Shown here: piece by piece, positions 1 through 5,075 of the stretch
Position numbering within the stretch: the stretch's first letter is position 1
Layout of the letters: each line of letters begins with the position of its first letter
From: Hyphomicrobiaceae bacterium
GTDB lineage: Bacteria; Pseudomonadota; Alphaproteobacteria; Rhizobiales; MH13
NCBI GenBank assembly: GCA_020442235.1
Contig: JAGRKQ010000134.1
Span: 1-5,075, forward strand
Direction: 5' to 3'
Length of the DNA: 5,075 bases
Position numbers and translations under genes: made by a program
The notes under the pieces: model-generated
Database searches by the model: none
Seen by the model: the letters and a program-made list of their open reading frames with translations, nothing else
Told to the model about the DNA's origin: nothing

Positions 1-1
1 C

Positions 2-244
2 GGCCCGCTCGGCGCCTTCGAGCTTGAGCCCTTCGATGCGGCGACCAACGCCGCCGCCCACGCCGCCGCCAGGGCGACGAAGGCCGGGCGGCTTCTCACC
101 GTTGCCGGTGGCGGCGACACCGTGGCCGCTCTCAACCATGCCGGCGTTGCCGGCGACTTTTCCTATGTCTCCACCGCAGGCGGCGCTTTTCTTGAATGGC
201 TGGAAGGCAAGACCCTTCCCGGCGTCGCCGCCCTTGAGGCATAA
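2..244 (+). CDS. pgk: Phosphoglycerate kinase, C-terminal 80 residues (5' end outside window)
   Basis: Partial gene entering from the left edge in the frame beginning at base 2 and ending with TAA. The product is the C-terminal nucleotide-binding domain of phosphoglycerate kinase, the cytosolic glycolytic/Calvin-cycle enzyme that interconverts 1,3-bisphosphoglycerate + ADP and 3-phosphoglycerate + ATP. Visible family signatures are GPLGAFE at the window start, PFD..T, the glycine-rich phosphate-binding stretch [12 protein letters not shown] followed by AGV, and the near-terminal [23 protein letters not shown], which is diagnostic of PGK. The ending is of normal length for the family and nothing looks broken. 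The aldolase gene follows after 43 nt without a terminator between them, so the two are probably co-transcribed. Identification is by motif recognition; the promoter and N-terminal domain lie outside the window. Confidence 0.96.
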   Translation, partial: GPLGAFELEPFDAATNAAAHAAARATKAGRLLTVAGGGDTVAALNHAGVAGDFSYVSTAGGAFLEWLEGKTLPGVAALEA

Positions 245-287
245 GGCGCACACCCGAACCGACTGACCCAACCCCGAGGGGAACATC

Positions 288-1307
288 ATGAGCGAACGGC
301 TTGAAGACATTGCAGCGGCGATGGTCCGCGAAGGCCAGGGCATTCTGGCCGCCGACGAAAGCTCCGGCACCATCAAGAAGCGCTTCGACCAGATCAATCT
401 GGAATCGACCGCCGACAACCGCCGCGATTACCGCGAGATGCTGTTCCGCGCCGAGGCGATGCAGGATGCCATCTCCGGCGTCATCCTCTTCGACGAGACC
501 CTGCGCCAGAGCGCAAAGGACGGCACGCCGCTCGCAGAACTCATCCGCGCGGCCGGCGCCGTTCCGGGCATCAAGGTCGATGCCGGCGCCAAGCCGCTCG
601 TCGGCACCAAGGGCGAGAAGATCACCGAAGGCCTCGACGGCCTGCGCGAACGCCTTGCCGAATACCACAAGCTCGGCGCCCGCTTTGCCAAGTGGCGCGC
701 GGTGATCGACATTCCCGCCGGCCCGTCGCACAACGCCATCCACGCCAACGCCCATGCGCTCGCCCGCTATGCGGCCCTGTGTCAGGAAGCCGGCATCGTG
801 CCGATCGTCGAGCCGGAAGTCATCATGGATGGCGCCGACTGCACCCACGACATCAAGACCTGCGAAATGGTGACGACCTGGATCCTCAAGGAAGTCTATC
901 AGGAGCTTTATTTCGCCGGCGTCGCGCTGGAAGGCACCATCCTGAAGCCGAACATGATCGTTCCGGGCCAGCACGGGCCGAAGGCCTCGCGCGAGGAAGT
1001 TGCCGAGCGCACCGTGAAGGTGCTGAAGGACTGCGTGCCGACCGCCGTTCCGGGCATCGCCTTCCTCTCCGGCGGCCAGTCCGACGAAGAAGCGACCGCA
1101 CATCTTTCCATCATGAACGCCATGGGCTCCCTGCCCTGGGCGCTGACCTTCTCCTATGGCCGCGCCCTGCAGCAGGCCGCCCTCAAGGCCTGGGGCGGCA
1201 AGCCGGAGAACGTTGCCGCCGCGCAGGCTGCCTTCAACCACCGCGCCCGCATGAACGGCCTTGCCGCGACGGGCCGCTGGTCGGCGGATCTGGAAAAGGC
1301 TGCCTGA
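288..1307 (+). CDS. fba: Class I (Schiff-base) fructose-1,6-bisphosphate aldolase
   Basis: A 339-residue cytosolic aldolase that cleaves fructose-1,6-bisphosphate into dihydroxyacetone phosphate and glyceraldehyde-3-phosphate in glycolysis, and the reverse in gluconeogenesis. It belongs to the animal/plant-like class I family, not the zinc class II type. Aligned by motif to the rabbit muscle enzyme, the catalytic set is present: Asp23 (AADES), Lys96 (IKVDAG), Lys135 (FAKWR), Glu175 and Glu177 (VEPEV), Schiff-base Lys220 (LEGTILKPNM), Ser261 (SGGQS) and Arg292 (YGRALQ). The C-terminus stops at ..DLEKAA, shorter than eukaryotic aldolases and without their terminal tyrosine, which is common in bacterial members. 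The ATG is supported by GAGGGG at 276-281, six bases upstream, and by the standard MSERLEDIA-like N-terminus. It sits 43 nt after pgk and is followed by a strong terminator, so it is the last gene of its unit. The symbol varies between genomes (fba, fbaB, fda). Confidence 0.96.
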   Translation: MSERLEDIAAAMVREGQGILAADESSGTIKKRFDQINLESTADNRRDYREMLFRAEAMQDAISGVILFDETLRQSAKDGTPLAELIRAAGAVPGIKVDAGAKPLVGTKGEKITEGLDGLRERLAEYHKLGARFAKWRAVIDIPAGPSHNAIHANAHALARYAALCQEAGIVPIVEPEVIMDGADCTHDIKTCEMVTTWILKEVYQELYFAGVALEGTILKPNMIVPGQHGPKASREEVAERTVKVLKDCVPTAVPGIAFLSGGQSDEEATAHLSIMNAMGSLPWALTFSYGRALQQAALKAWGGKPENVAAAQAAFNHRARMNGLAATGRWSADLEKAA

Positions 1308-1330
1308 GCTTCAGGCCCGAAACAAACCGG

Positions 1331-1357
1331 AAAAGGGCGCCCGACGGCGCCCTTTTT
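1331..1357 (+). terminator. Rho-independent terminator after the aldolase gene
   Basis: A perfect 11-bp inverted repeat has arms at 1331-1341 (AAAAGGGCGCC) and 1346-1356 (GGCGCCCTTTT), separated by a CGAC tetraloop. The descending arm runs into five consecutive T residues at 1353-1357. The GC-rich core followed by the U-tract is the classic intrinsic terminator shape. It begins 23 nt past the aldolase stop, so it should end the pgk-aldolase transcript. The A-tract on the rising arm would also give the hairpin a U-run on the opposite strand, but no convergent gene is visible here. Confidence 0.9.
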
Positions 1358-1374
1358 CATGCTTCGCCGCGATT

Positions 1375-1403
1375 TTGCCCGCTTCACCCCCTTCGTGCTA
1401 TCG
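1375..1403 (+). promoter_or_regulatory. Candidate housekeeping sigma promoter for the ThiE-like/Sel1 unit
   Basis: TTGCCC at 1375-1380 and CTATCG at 1398-1403 are separated by 17 bp. They partly match the alphaproteobacterial sigma-70 pattern (-35 like TTGAC., -10 like CTATAT). A start site a few bases downstream would leave a leader of roughly 20-25 nt before the ATG of the ThiE-like gene. The main support is positional: a strong terminator lies just upstream, so the next gene needs its own promoter. Both boxes are imperfect, so this is a weak inference. Confidence 0.33.
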
Positions 1404-1433
1404 CCGCCGCTCGTTGCAGGATAAGCGTTCCCC

Positions 1434-2117
1434 ATGGCCACCGACGACACCGCCTTCCGCACCCGCCTCGTTCTTGTCATGCCGGCGCGGAGCGGGCCGT
1501 CCGAATGCGCCGTGCTGGAACAGGCGCTCGCGGGCGGCGACATTGCCTCCGTGATCCTCTACGGCAGCGGCGAGAACGACGATGCCGCACGCACCGAAAG
1601 TGCCGCAGCCGTCTGCGCCATCGCCCAGCCGAAGGACGTTGCCGTCCTCGTCAGCGACGACAGTCGCATCGCCGGACGATCCGGTGCAGACGGCGTGCAC
1701 ATCGAAGGCGGGATCGAGGCTGTCGGCGACGCCATCGACCGGCTGTCGGCCAAGGGCCTCATCGTCGGCGCCGGCATGATGCTCGACCGGCACACGGCCA
1801 TGCGCGCCGGTGAAGCCGGGGCGGACTATGTCTTCTTCGGCCGCCTCGACCGCGAGGAAACCGAAGAGGCCCATCCCAAGACCGTCGCCCTTGCCGAATG
1901 GTGGGCCTCGCTGTTCGAGCCCCCCGTGATCGCTCTTGCCGGATCGACGCCGCAGAGCGCCGAAGCGCTTGCCCGGCTCGGCGTCGACTTCGTCGCCGTG
2001 CGCAGCGCCGTCCTGGCCGCCGACGATCCGGCCGCAGCCGTTGCCGATCTCAACCACCGTTTCGAGCGGGCCGCGCAGGAACGCGCCGCGCTTCTTTCCG
2101 GGAGCGCCAAAGCATGA
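1434..2117 (+). CDS. Thiamine-phosphate synthase/TenI-superfamily protein, divergent active site
   Basis: A 227-residue cytosolic protein with the TIM-barrel layout of thiamine-phosphate synthase (ThiE/TenI). Seen in sequence: a first strand RLVLVMP (11-17), a VLVSDDSRIAGRSGADGVHI block (71-90) matching the family's '.ND...A...GADGVHLG' region, GAGMMLDRHTAMRAGEAGADYVFFG (112-136) matching 'G.S.H....A...GADY...G', and PPVIALAGSTPQSAEALARLGVDFVAVRSAVL (163-194) matching the phosphate-binding 'P..AIGGI......G..GVAV.SAI'. True ThiE joins the hydroxymethylpyrimidine and thiazole phosphate moieties. Here several usual residues are missing: the Q-x-R-x-K motif after strand 2 is replaced by VILYGSGE, the GQ.D after GVHI by EGG, and the PT.TK loop by a charged REETEEAHPK loop. 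It may therefore be a related enzyme or binding protein rather than a working ThiE. Only a loose AGGA (1418-1421) precedes the ATG. Its stop overlaps the next start. I leave the symbol blank because the activity is doubtful. Confidence 0.82.
   Translation: MATDDTAFRTRLVLVMPARSGPSECAVLEQALAGGDIASVILYGSGENDDAARTESAAAVCAIAQPKDVAVLVSDDSRIAGRSGADGVHIEGGIEAVGDAIDRLSAKGLIVGAGMMLDRHTAMRAGEAGADYVFFGRLDREETEEAHPKTVALAEWWASLFEPPVIALAGSTPQSAEALARLGVDFVAVRSAVLAADDPAAAVADLNHRFERAAQERAALLSGSAKA
2100..2117 (+). promoter_or_regulatory. Shine-Dalgarno and ATGA start/stop overlap coupling two genes
   Basis: GGGAG at 2100-2104 lies nine bases before the ATG at 2114, and that ATG shares its bases with the TGA of the upstream ThiE-like gene (ATGA, 2114-2117). 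This fixes the start of the Sel1 gene: the reading frame stays open for 72 more codons upstream, but that stretch is arginine-rich out-of-frame sequence inside the preceding gene, whereas the 2114 start gives a clean signal peptide. The arrangement predicts translational coupling. Confidence 0.75.
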
Positions 2118-3124
2118 GCCGGAGCCTGCGCCTTCCGGCACGCATCCTCGGCTCGCTGGCCGCCCTCATGATGCTCGCGGGCCCTGCTCTTGCCGTTGAC
2201 CCGGAAACGCCGGAAACGCCCGCCGATGCCCCGGAAGCCGCGCCAGCACCCTTTGCCGCGCCAGAGACAACGACCAGCACCGATCCCTTCGAGGCCTACC
2301 GCTTCGGCTTCTATGTGACGGCGATGAACCGCGCCCTGGAGCGTGCCGAGCAGGGCGATGCCGCCGCCATGGCGCTGATCGGACGGCTGTTCCTGGAAGG
2401 GCGCGGGGTTACCCTGAACCGCACGCGGGCGATGGAATGGTTCGCCCTTGCCGCCGATGCCGGCGATCCGCGCGCCGCCTTTGAATGGGCGCGCCTGGCG
2501 CTGGAAGACGACAATGCCGAGAACGACCGCGACGCCGTGCCCCGGCTGGAACAGGCCGTCGCCGACGGCAATGCGCGCGCCGAGATTGCCCTTGCCTTCG
2601 TGCTGATCGAGGGCCAGCTCGCACCGCGCGACCTGACCCGCGCCGCCGAACTGATGACCCGCGCTTCCGATGCCGGCATTGCCGAGGCGCAATATGCGCT
2701 GGCGCTGATGTATCGCGAGGGTGCAGGCCTCGTGCCCAACGATGTCGAGGCGACGCGGCTTCTTGGCCTTGCCGCCGAACAGGGCCATGTCGAGGCGCAG
2801 GTGGAATATGCCTTCGCCATCTTCCAGGGCCGAGGCGTTGCCCGCAACGAAGCGGTCGGCGCGGCCTGGTTCGAGCGCGCCGCCCATTCCGGCAACGCCA
2901 TCGCCCAGAACCGCGTCGCCCGCATGCACGCGACCGGAACGGTGCTCGCCTTCGATCCGCTGCTGGCCGCGACCTGGCATTTCCGCGCCGTCGAACAGGG
3001 CCTTCAGGACGCAAGGCTCGACACCTTCATCGCCGGCCTGCCCGAGGAGGTCGTCGCCGAAGCGCGAACCCGCGCCCGTGCGCCGCTCGACGCCGATACC
3101 GACCCCCTCCCCCCGACCGAATAG
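2114..3124 (+). CDS. Exported Sel1-repeat (TPR-like) protein
   Basis: A 336-residue protein predicted to be periplasmic. Residues 1-27 form a signal peptide: basic MSRSLRLPAR, hydrophobic core ILGSLAALMMLAGP, and an ALA cleavage site before VDPE. There is no lipobox cysteine. A Pro/Ala/Thr-rich linker (28-57) follows, then about six Sel1 repeats of 35-37 residues at roughly 81-117, 118-152, 153-188, 189-224, 225-260 and 261-296. The clearest show 'A...LA.MY.EG.G...N...A...LA.AAEQG'. Repeat 2 is the least regular, with an acidic EDDNAENDRD insert in place of the G.GV loop. The C-terminus carries a leucine/acidic segment (LDTFIAGLPEEVVAEA) and a Pro-rich tail. Sel1 arrays are protein-protein interaction scaffolds; periplasmic relatives include regulators such as rhizobial ExoR, but nothing here ties this protein to that job. 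It is probably co-expressed with the overlapping ThiE-like gene. Partner and function are unknown. Confidence 0.88.
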   Translation: MSRSLRLPARILGSLAALMMLAGPALAVDPETPETPADAPEAAPAPFAAPETTTSTDPFEAYRFGFYVTAMNRALERAEQGDAAAMALIGRLFLEGRGVTLNRTRAMEWFALAADAGDPRAAFEWARLALEDDNAENDRDAVPRLEQAVADGNARAEIALAFVLIEGQLAPRDLTRAAELMTRASDAGIAEAQYALALMYREGAGLVPNDVEATRLLGLAAEQGHVEAQVEYAFAIFQGRGVARNEAVGAAWFERAAHSGNAIAQNRVARMHATGTVLAFDPLLAATWHFRAVEQGLQDARLDTFIAGLPEEVVAEARTRARAPLDADTDPLPPTE

Positions 3125-3156
3125 GTCTCCGAACAGGACAGCGACACGCCCGCCTC

Positions 3157-3185
3157 TTGCCATTCCGCCCGGCCTATGGTCATAG
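3157..3185 (+). promoter_or_regulatory. Weak promoter candidate upstream of efp
   Basis: TTGCCA at 3157-3162 is a fair -35 element (TTGACA-like). Downstream, TATGGT (3175-3180) is the better -10 match but only 12 bp away, while TCATAG (3180-3185) has the correct 17-bp spacing but matches poorly. The 167-nt non-coding gap, by far the longest in the window, argues that efp has its own promoter somewhere here, but the exact site is not clear. Confidence 0.2.
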
Positions 3186-3225
3186 ACGCGGCGATTTCGG
3201 CATCGGGGCGCCACGCGGCCTTCCT

Positions 3226-3242
3226 GGCAGGACGATCCTGCC
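3226..3242. repeat. Perfect 7-bp inverted repeat in the efp leader region
   Basis: GGCAGGA at 3226-3232 and TCCTGCC at 3236-3242 are perfect inverted copies with a 3-base CGA loop. A further pair, GGGGCG at 3205-3210 and CGCCCC at 3251-3256, could close a larger stem around it. No T-run follows, so it is not a standard terminator. It lies in the 167-nt gap between the Sel1 gene and efp. It could be a factor-independent stall without a U-tract, a 5'-UTR structure for efp, a protein-binding dyad, or chance in GC-rich DNA. Confidence 0.45.
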
Positions 3243-3291
3243 GCCCCAAACGCCCCTCTGACGCACACGAACCTTCGGCAAGGCACCTTCC

Positions 3292-3855
3292 ATGAAGATC
3301 AACGGCAACGAAATCCGCCCCGGCATGGTCATCGAGTATCAGGACACGCTCTGGGCTGCGGTCAAGGCGGTCGCCGTGAAACCCGGCAAGGGCCCGGCCT
3401 ACAATCAGGTCGAGCTGAAGAACCTGATCGACGGACGCAAGCTCAACAACCGCTTCGGGTCGGACGAGCGCGTCGAGCGCGCCCACATCGAAAGCCGCGA
3501 CTTCCAGTATCTCTACAAGGAAGGCGCAAGGCTCGTCTTCATGGACGGCGAGACCTATGAGCAGATCGAACTGGACGAGGATTTCGTCGGCGAGCGCGCC
3601 GCCTTCCTCCAGGACGGCATGACCGTCGTTGTCGAGATGCACGCCGAGCGCCCGATCGGCATCCAGCTGCCGCAGCACGTGGTGCTGGAGATCGTCGAGG
3701 CCGATGCGGTGGTGAAGGGCCAGACCCAGTCCTCCTCCTACAAGCCGGCGATCATGGACAACGGCCTGCGCGTCATGGTGCCGCCCTTCATCACGGTGGG
3801 CGAGAAGATCATCGTCGACACCAACGAAATCACCTACGTGCGCCGCGCGGACTGA
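3292..3855 (+). CDS. efp: Translation elongation factor P (EF-P)
   Basis: A 187-residue cytosolic translation factor that binds between the ribosomal P and E sites and promotes peptide bond formation at polyproline stalls. The full three-domain length is present: an N-terminal KOW-like domain (about 1-62) with the tip loop KPGKGPAY carrying the modifiable lysine Lys33 (equivalent to E. coli Lys34, the beta-lysylation site), then two OB-fold domains (about 65-125 and 128-187). The C-terminal block [38 protein letters not shown] matches the EF-P signature region. The ATG is preceded by AAGG at 3280-3283, eight bases away, and [11 protein letters not shown] is the usual alphaproteobacterial start. 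The N-terminal domain reminds me of Rhodobacter/Stappia-type EF-P more than the 'HPGKGTPVTQV' type I recall from Rhizobium and Brucella. The modifying enzymes (EpmA/EpmB) are not in the window. suhB follows after eight bases, which suggests one transcript. Confidence 0.97.
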   Translation: MKINGNEIRPGMVIEYQDTLWAAVKAVAVKPGKGPAYNQVELKNLIDGRKLNNRFGSDERVERAHIESRDFQYLYKEGARLVFMDGETYEQIELDEDFVGERAAFLQDGMTVVVEMHAERPIGIQLPQHVVLEIVEADAVVKGQTQSSSYKPAIMDNGLRVMVPPFITVGEKIIVDTNEITYVRRAD

Positions 3856-3863
3856 TCCCCGAT

Positions 3864-4709
3864 ATGGCCCGTTCCGCGATTCTCAACGTGATGGTGCGCG
3901 CCGCCGAAAAGGCGGCCCGGCGCATCAACCGCGACTTCGGCGAGGTGGAAAACCTCCAGGTCTCGCGCAAGGGGCCGGGCGACTTCGTCACCATCGCCGA
4001 CCGCCGCGCCGAGGAAACCATCCGCGACGAACTGGAATGGGCCCGGCCCGGCTGGAGCTTCCTGATGGAAGAGTCCGGCGAGATCGAAGGCCGCGACACG
4101 ACCCGCCGCTGGATCATCGACCCGATCGACGGCACCACCAATTTCCTGCACGGCATCCCGCATTTCGCCATCTCGATTGCCGCCGAGGAGCAGGGCCGCA
4201 TCACCGCCGGCATCATCCTCAACCCCGTGACCGGCGATCTGTTCACCGCCGAGCGTGGTTCCGGCGCCTTTTACAACGACCGGCGCATGCGCGTTGCCCA
4301 GCGCAAAAAGCTCGTCGACTGCGTGGCCGCCACCGGCGTGCCGCATCTGGGGCGCGGCGATCACGGCGCCTATCTGCACGACATTTCCCGCGTCATGCGC
4401 GAAGTCGCGGGTGTGCGCCGCTTCGGTTCCGCAGCGCTCGACCTTGCCTATCTTGCCGCCGGGCGCTTCGACGTCTTCTTCGAGGACGGTCTTGCCCCGT
4501 GGGACGTCGCCGCCGGCATCCTGATGGTGCGCGAGGCAGGGGGCTTCGTCTCCGACCGCGACGGCCGCCAGGAGATGTTCTCGACCGGCTCCATCGTTGC
4601 CGGAAACGAGGACGTGCACGGCCAGCTTCTGGCCATCCTCAAGGAAGCCCGCAAGCGCCATCACCTCACCGCTCCCGGCACGGCGGGCGACGAGGGATCG
4701 CAAAGCTGA
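3864..4709 (+). CDS. suhB: Inositol-1-monophosphatase family protein (SuhB)
   Basis: A 281-residue Mg2+-dependent, Li+-sensitive-type phosphatase of the IMPase/FBPase/CysQ superfamily, hydrolysing inositol monophosphate or related sugar/nucleotide phosphates in the cytosol. The metal- and substrate-binding motifs are intact: FLMEESGE (Glu69/Glu70), WIIDPIDGTTNF (84-94; Asp86, Asp89, with Gly90-Thr91-Thr92), GSAALDLAYLAAG (188-200) and the second signature PWDVAAG with Asp214 (212-218). The N-terminus MARSAILNVMV resembles rhizobial SuhB proteins, supporting this ATG although no good Shine-Dalgarno is visible. Translation may be helped by coupling to efp, whose stop is eight bases upstream. 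A charged tail of about 15 residues (from about 263) extends past the core fold. In E. coli SuhB also binds RNA polymerase/NusA in rRNA antitermination; whether that applies here is unknown. FBPase or histidinol-phosphatase activity cannot be excluded by sequence reading. Confidence 0.93.
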   Translation: MARSAILNVMVRAAEKAARRINRDFGEVENLQVSRKGPGDFVTIADRRAEETIRDELEWARPGWSFLMEESGEIEGRDTTRRWIIDPIDGTTNFLHGIPHFAISIAAEEQGRITAGIILNPVTGDLFTAERGSGAFYNDRRMRVAQRKKLVDCVAATGVPHLGRGDHGAYLHDISRVMREVAGVRRFGSAALDLAYLAAGRFDVFFEDGLAPWDVAAGILMVREAGGFVSDRDGRQEMFSTGSIVAGNEDVHGQLLAILKEARKRHHLTAPGTAGDEGSQS

Positions 4710-4791
4710 CGCATTCAGCCTGTTCAGTCCGGGCCGTTTTGCCGCTATTGCTAGTCGGCAGAAGCATATTGCGGCAGGGGACGGGAACACG
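4710..4791 (+). other. 82-nt intergenic leader before the MotA-like gene
   Basis: A relatively AT-rich gap in a GC-rich window. It holds CATATT at 4765-4770, a possible -10 box, but the nearest -35-like TTGCCG (4739-4744) is 20 bp away, longer than usual. No T-run terminator follows suhB. The gap may contain a weak or regulated promoter, or the MotA-like gene may be read through from efp-suhB. Neither can be decided by eye. Confidence 0.3.
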
Positions 4792-5075
4792 ATGGCTGAG
4801 GCGGACGCCTACAAGGATCCTTACAAACTCTCGTCCCCGACGGTCTATCTCGGCCTGATGGTGGTCTTCCTGCTTCTGGCGGGATTCGTGGCGCTGATCC
4901 TGTGGCGCTCCATCGCCACCGCCTTCGGGGCCAATCCGGGCCTCAACGGGCTGATCGTCGGCGTGCTCATCATCGGCGCGGTCCTGTCCTTCTTTCAGGT
5001 GATCCGGCTCTTCCCCGAAATCCGCTGGGTCAACGACTTCCGCATGAGCGATGACGGGCTGGCGCTGTCCGAGGC
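4792..5075 (+). CDS. MotA/TolQ/ExbB-type proton-channel family membrane protein, N-terminal 94 residues (3' end outside window)
   Basis: A partial gene running off the right edge. The visible part has a short polar N-terminus (MAEADAYKDPYKLSSP), a first transmembrane helix at about 18-38 (VYLGLMVVFLLLAGFVALILW), a short loop ending ..FGANPGLNG, a second hydrophobic helix at about 51-68 (LNGLIVGVLIIGAVLSFF) and then a cytoplasmic segment VIRLFPEIRWVNDF. From memory this combination (SSP..YL, NPGLNGLI.GVL.IG..LSF.QVIRLFPE..WVN) is found in alphaproteobacterial proteins annotated as MotA-like or MotA/TolQ/ExbB proton-channel family members, often beside suhB. The conserved channel domain with its later helices would lie past the edge, so the family call rests on the N-terminus only. 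ATG choice: AGGGGA (4776-4781) and CGGGA (4782-4786) give plausible ribosome binding. The role could be ion-driven envelope or motor energisation; the partner (MotB/OmpA-like) is not visible. Confidence 0.7.
   Translation, partial: MAEADAYKDPYKLSSPTVYLGLMVVFLLLAGFVALILWRSIATAFGANPGLNGLIVGVLIIGAVLSFFQVIRLFPEIRWVNDFRMSDDGLALSE

Noticed and set aside
132..1241. Long minus-strand open frame (about 370 codons) opposite the aldolase gene
   Set aside because: It is antisense to a fully recognisable enzyme. Its length follows from high GC at codon wobble positions, and its translation has no family resemblance.
692..1813. Long plus-strand open frame running through the aldolase, the terminator and part of the ThiE-like gene
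   Set aside because: It is out of frame with both real genes, extremely Arg-rich, and crosses a strong terminator.
1898..2113. Upstream in-frame extension of the Sel1 gene by 72 codons
   Set aside because: The extension is Arg-rich sequence overlapping the ThiE-like gene. The ATG at 2114 has a ribosome site and yields a proper signal peptide.
2201..2218. Two tandem copies of the 9-base unit CCGGAAACG
   Set aside because: A short in-frame duplication giving Pro-Glu-Thr twice in a low-complexity linker after the signal peptide; it does not indicate a mobile or regulatory element.
1826..3286. Long minus-strand open frame (about 486 codons) opposite the Sel1 gene and the end of the ThiE-like gene
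   Set aside because: It spans two genes and an intergenic region on the other strand. Its Arg/Gly-rich translation has no recognisable domain, typical of a GC-rich shadow frame.
4740..4776. Inverted repeat TGCCGC / GCGGCA between suhB and the MotA-like gene
   Set aside because: Only six base pairs with a 25-base loop and no T-run; expected by chance in GC-rich DNA and not a credible terminator.
3834..4790. Minus-strand open frame (about 318 codons) opposite suhB
   Set aside because: It is antisense to a gene with complete IMPase motifs, and its own translation shows no family signature.

Overview
The window looks like an ordinary housekeeping stretch of a high-GC alphaproteobacterial chromosome, most likely Hyphomicrobiales (Rhizobiales) or a close relative such as the Stappiaceae. 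The clues are the strong GC bias at third codon positions, a class I fructose-bisphosphate aldolase directly behind phosphoglycerate kinase, an EF-P ending in the alphaproteobacterial 'VKGQT..SSYKPA' region, a rhizobial-type SuhB start, and a MotA/ExbB-family membrane protein next to suhB. Genus and species cannot be fixed from sequence reading alone. All recognised genes lie on the + strand, and I saw no frameshifts, mobile elements, tRNA/rRNA genes or CRISPR repeats.

Layout. (1) Bases 1-244 hold the C-terminal part of phosphoglycerate kinase (pgk). After 43 nt comes a complete class I fructose-1,6-bisphosphate aldolase (288-1307). These form one glycolysis/gluconeogenesis unit, closed by a strong intrinsic terminator at 1331-1357. 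(2) A second unit starts behind that terminator with a weak promoter candidate. It encodes a TIM-barrel protein of the thiamine-phosphate synthase/TenI superfamily whose usual substrate-binding residues appear eroded. Through an ATGA start/stop overlap it runs into an exported protein with about six Sel1 (TPR-like) repeats. (3) A 167-nt gap with a perfect small inverted repeat precedes efp (translation elongation factor P). Eight bases further on, suhB (inositol monophosphatase family) begins. (4) After an 82-nt gap, a MotA/TolQ/ExbB-type inner-membrane protein begins and runs off the window end.

Functionally the genes cover central carbon metabolism (pgk, aldolase), a probable TIM-barrel enzyme or binding protein of uncertain activity, a periplasmic repeat protein of unknown role, rescue of ribosomes stalled at polyproline (EF-P), an inositol-phosphatase-family protein, and the start of a proton-channel-family protein. 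I did not find a convincing novel system. The points most worth checking are the degenerate ThiE-like protein and its coupling to the Sel1 protein, the structured efp leader, and the MotA-like protein away from recognisable flagellar genes.
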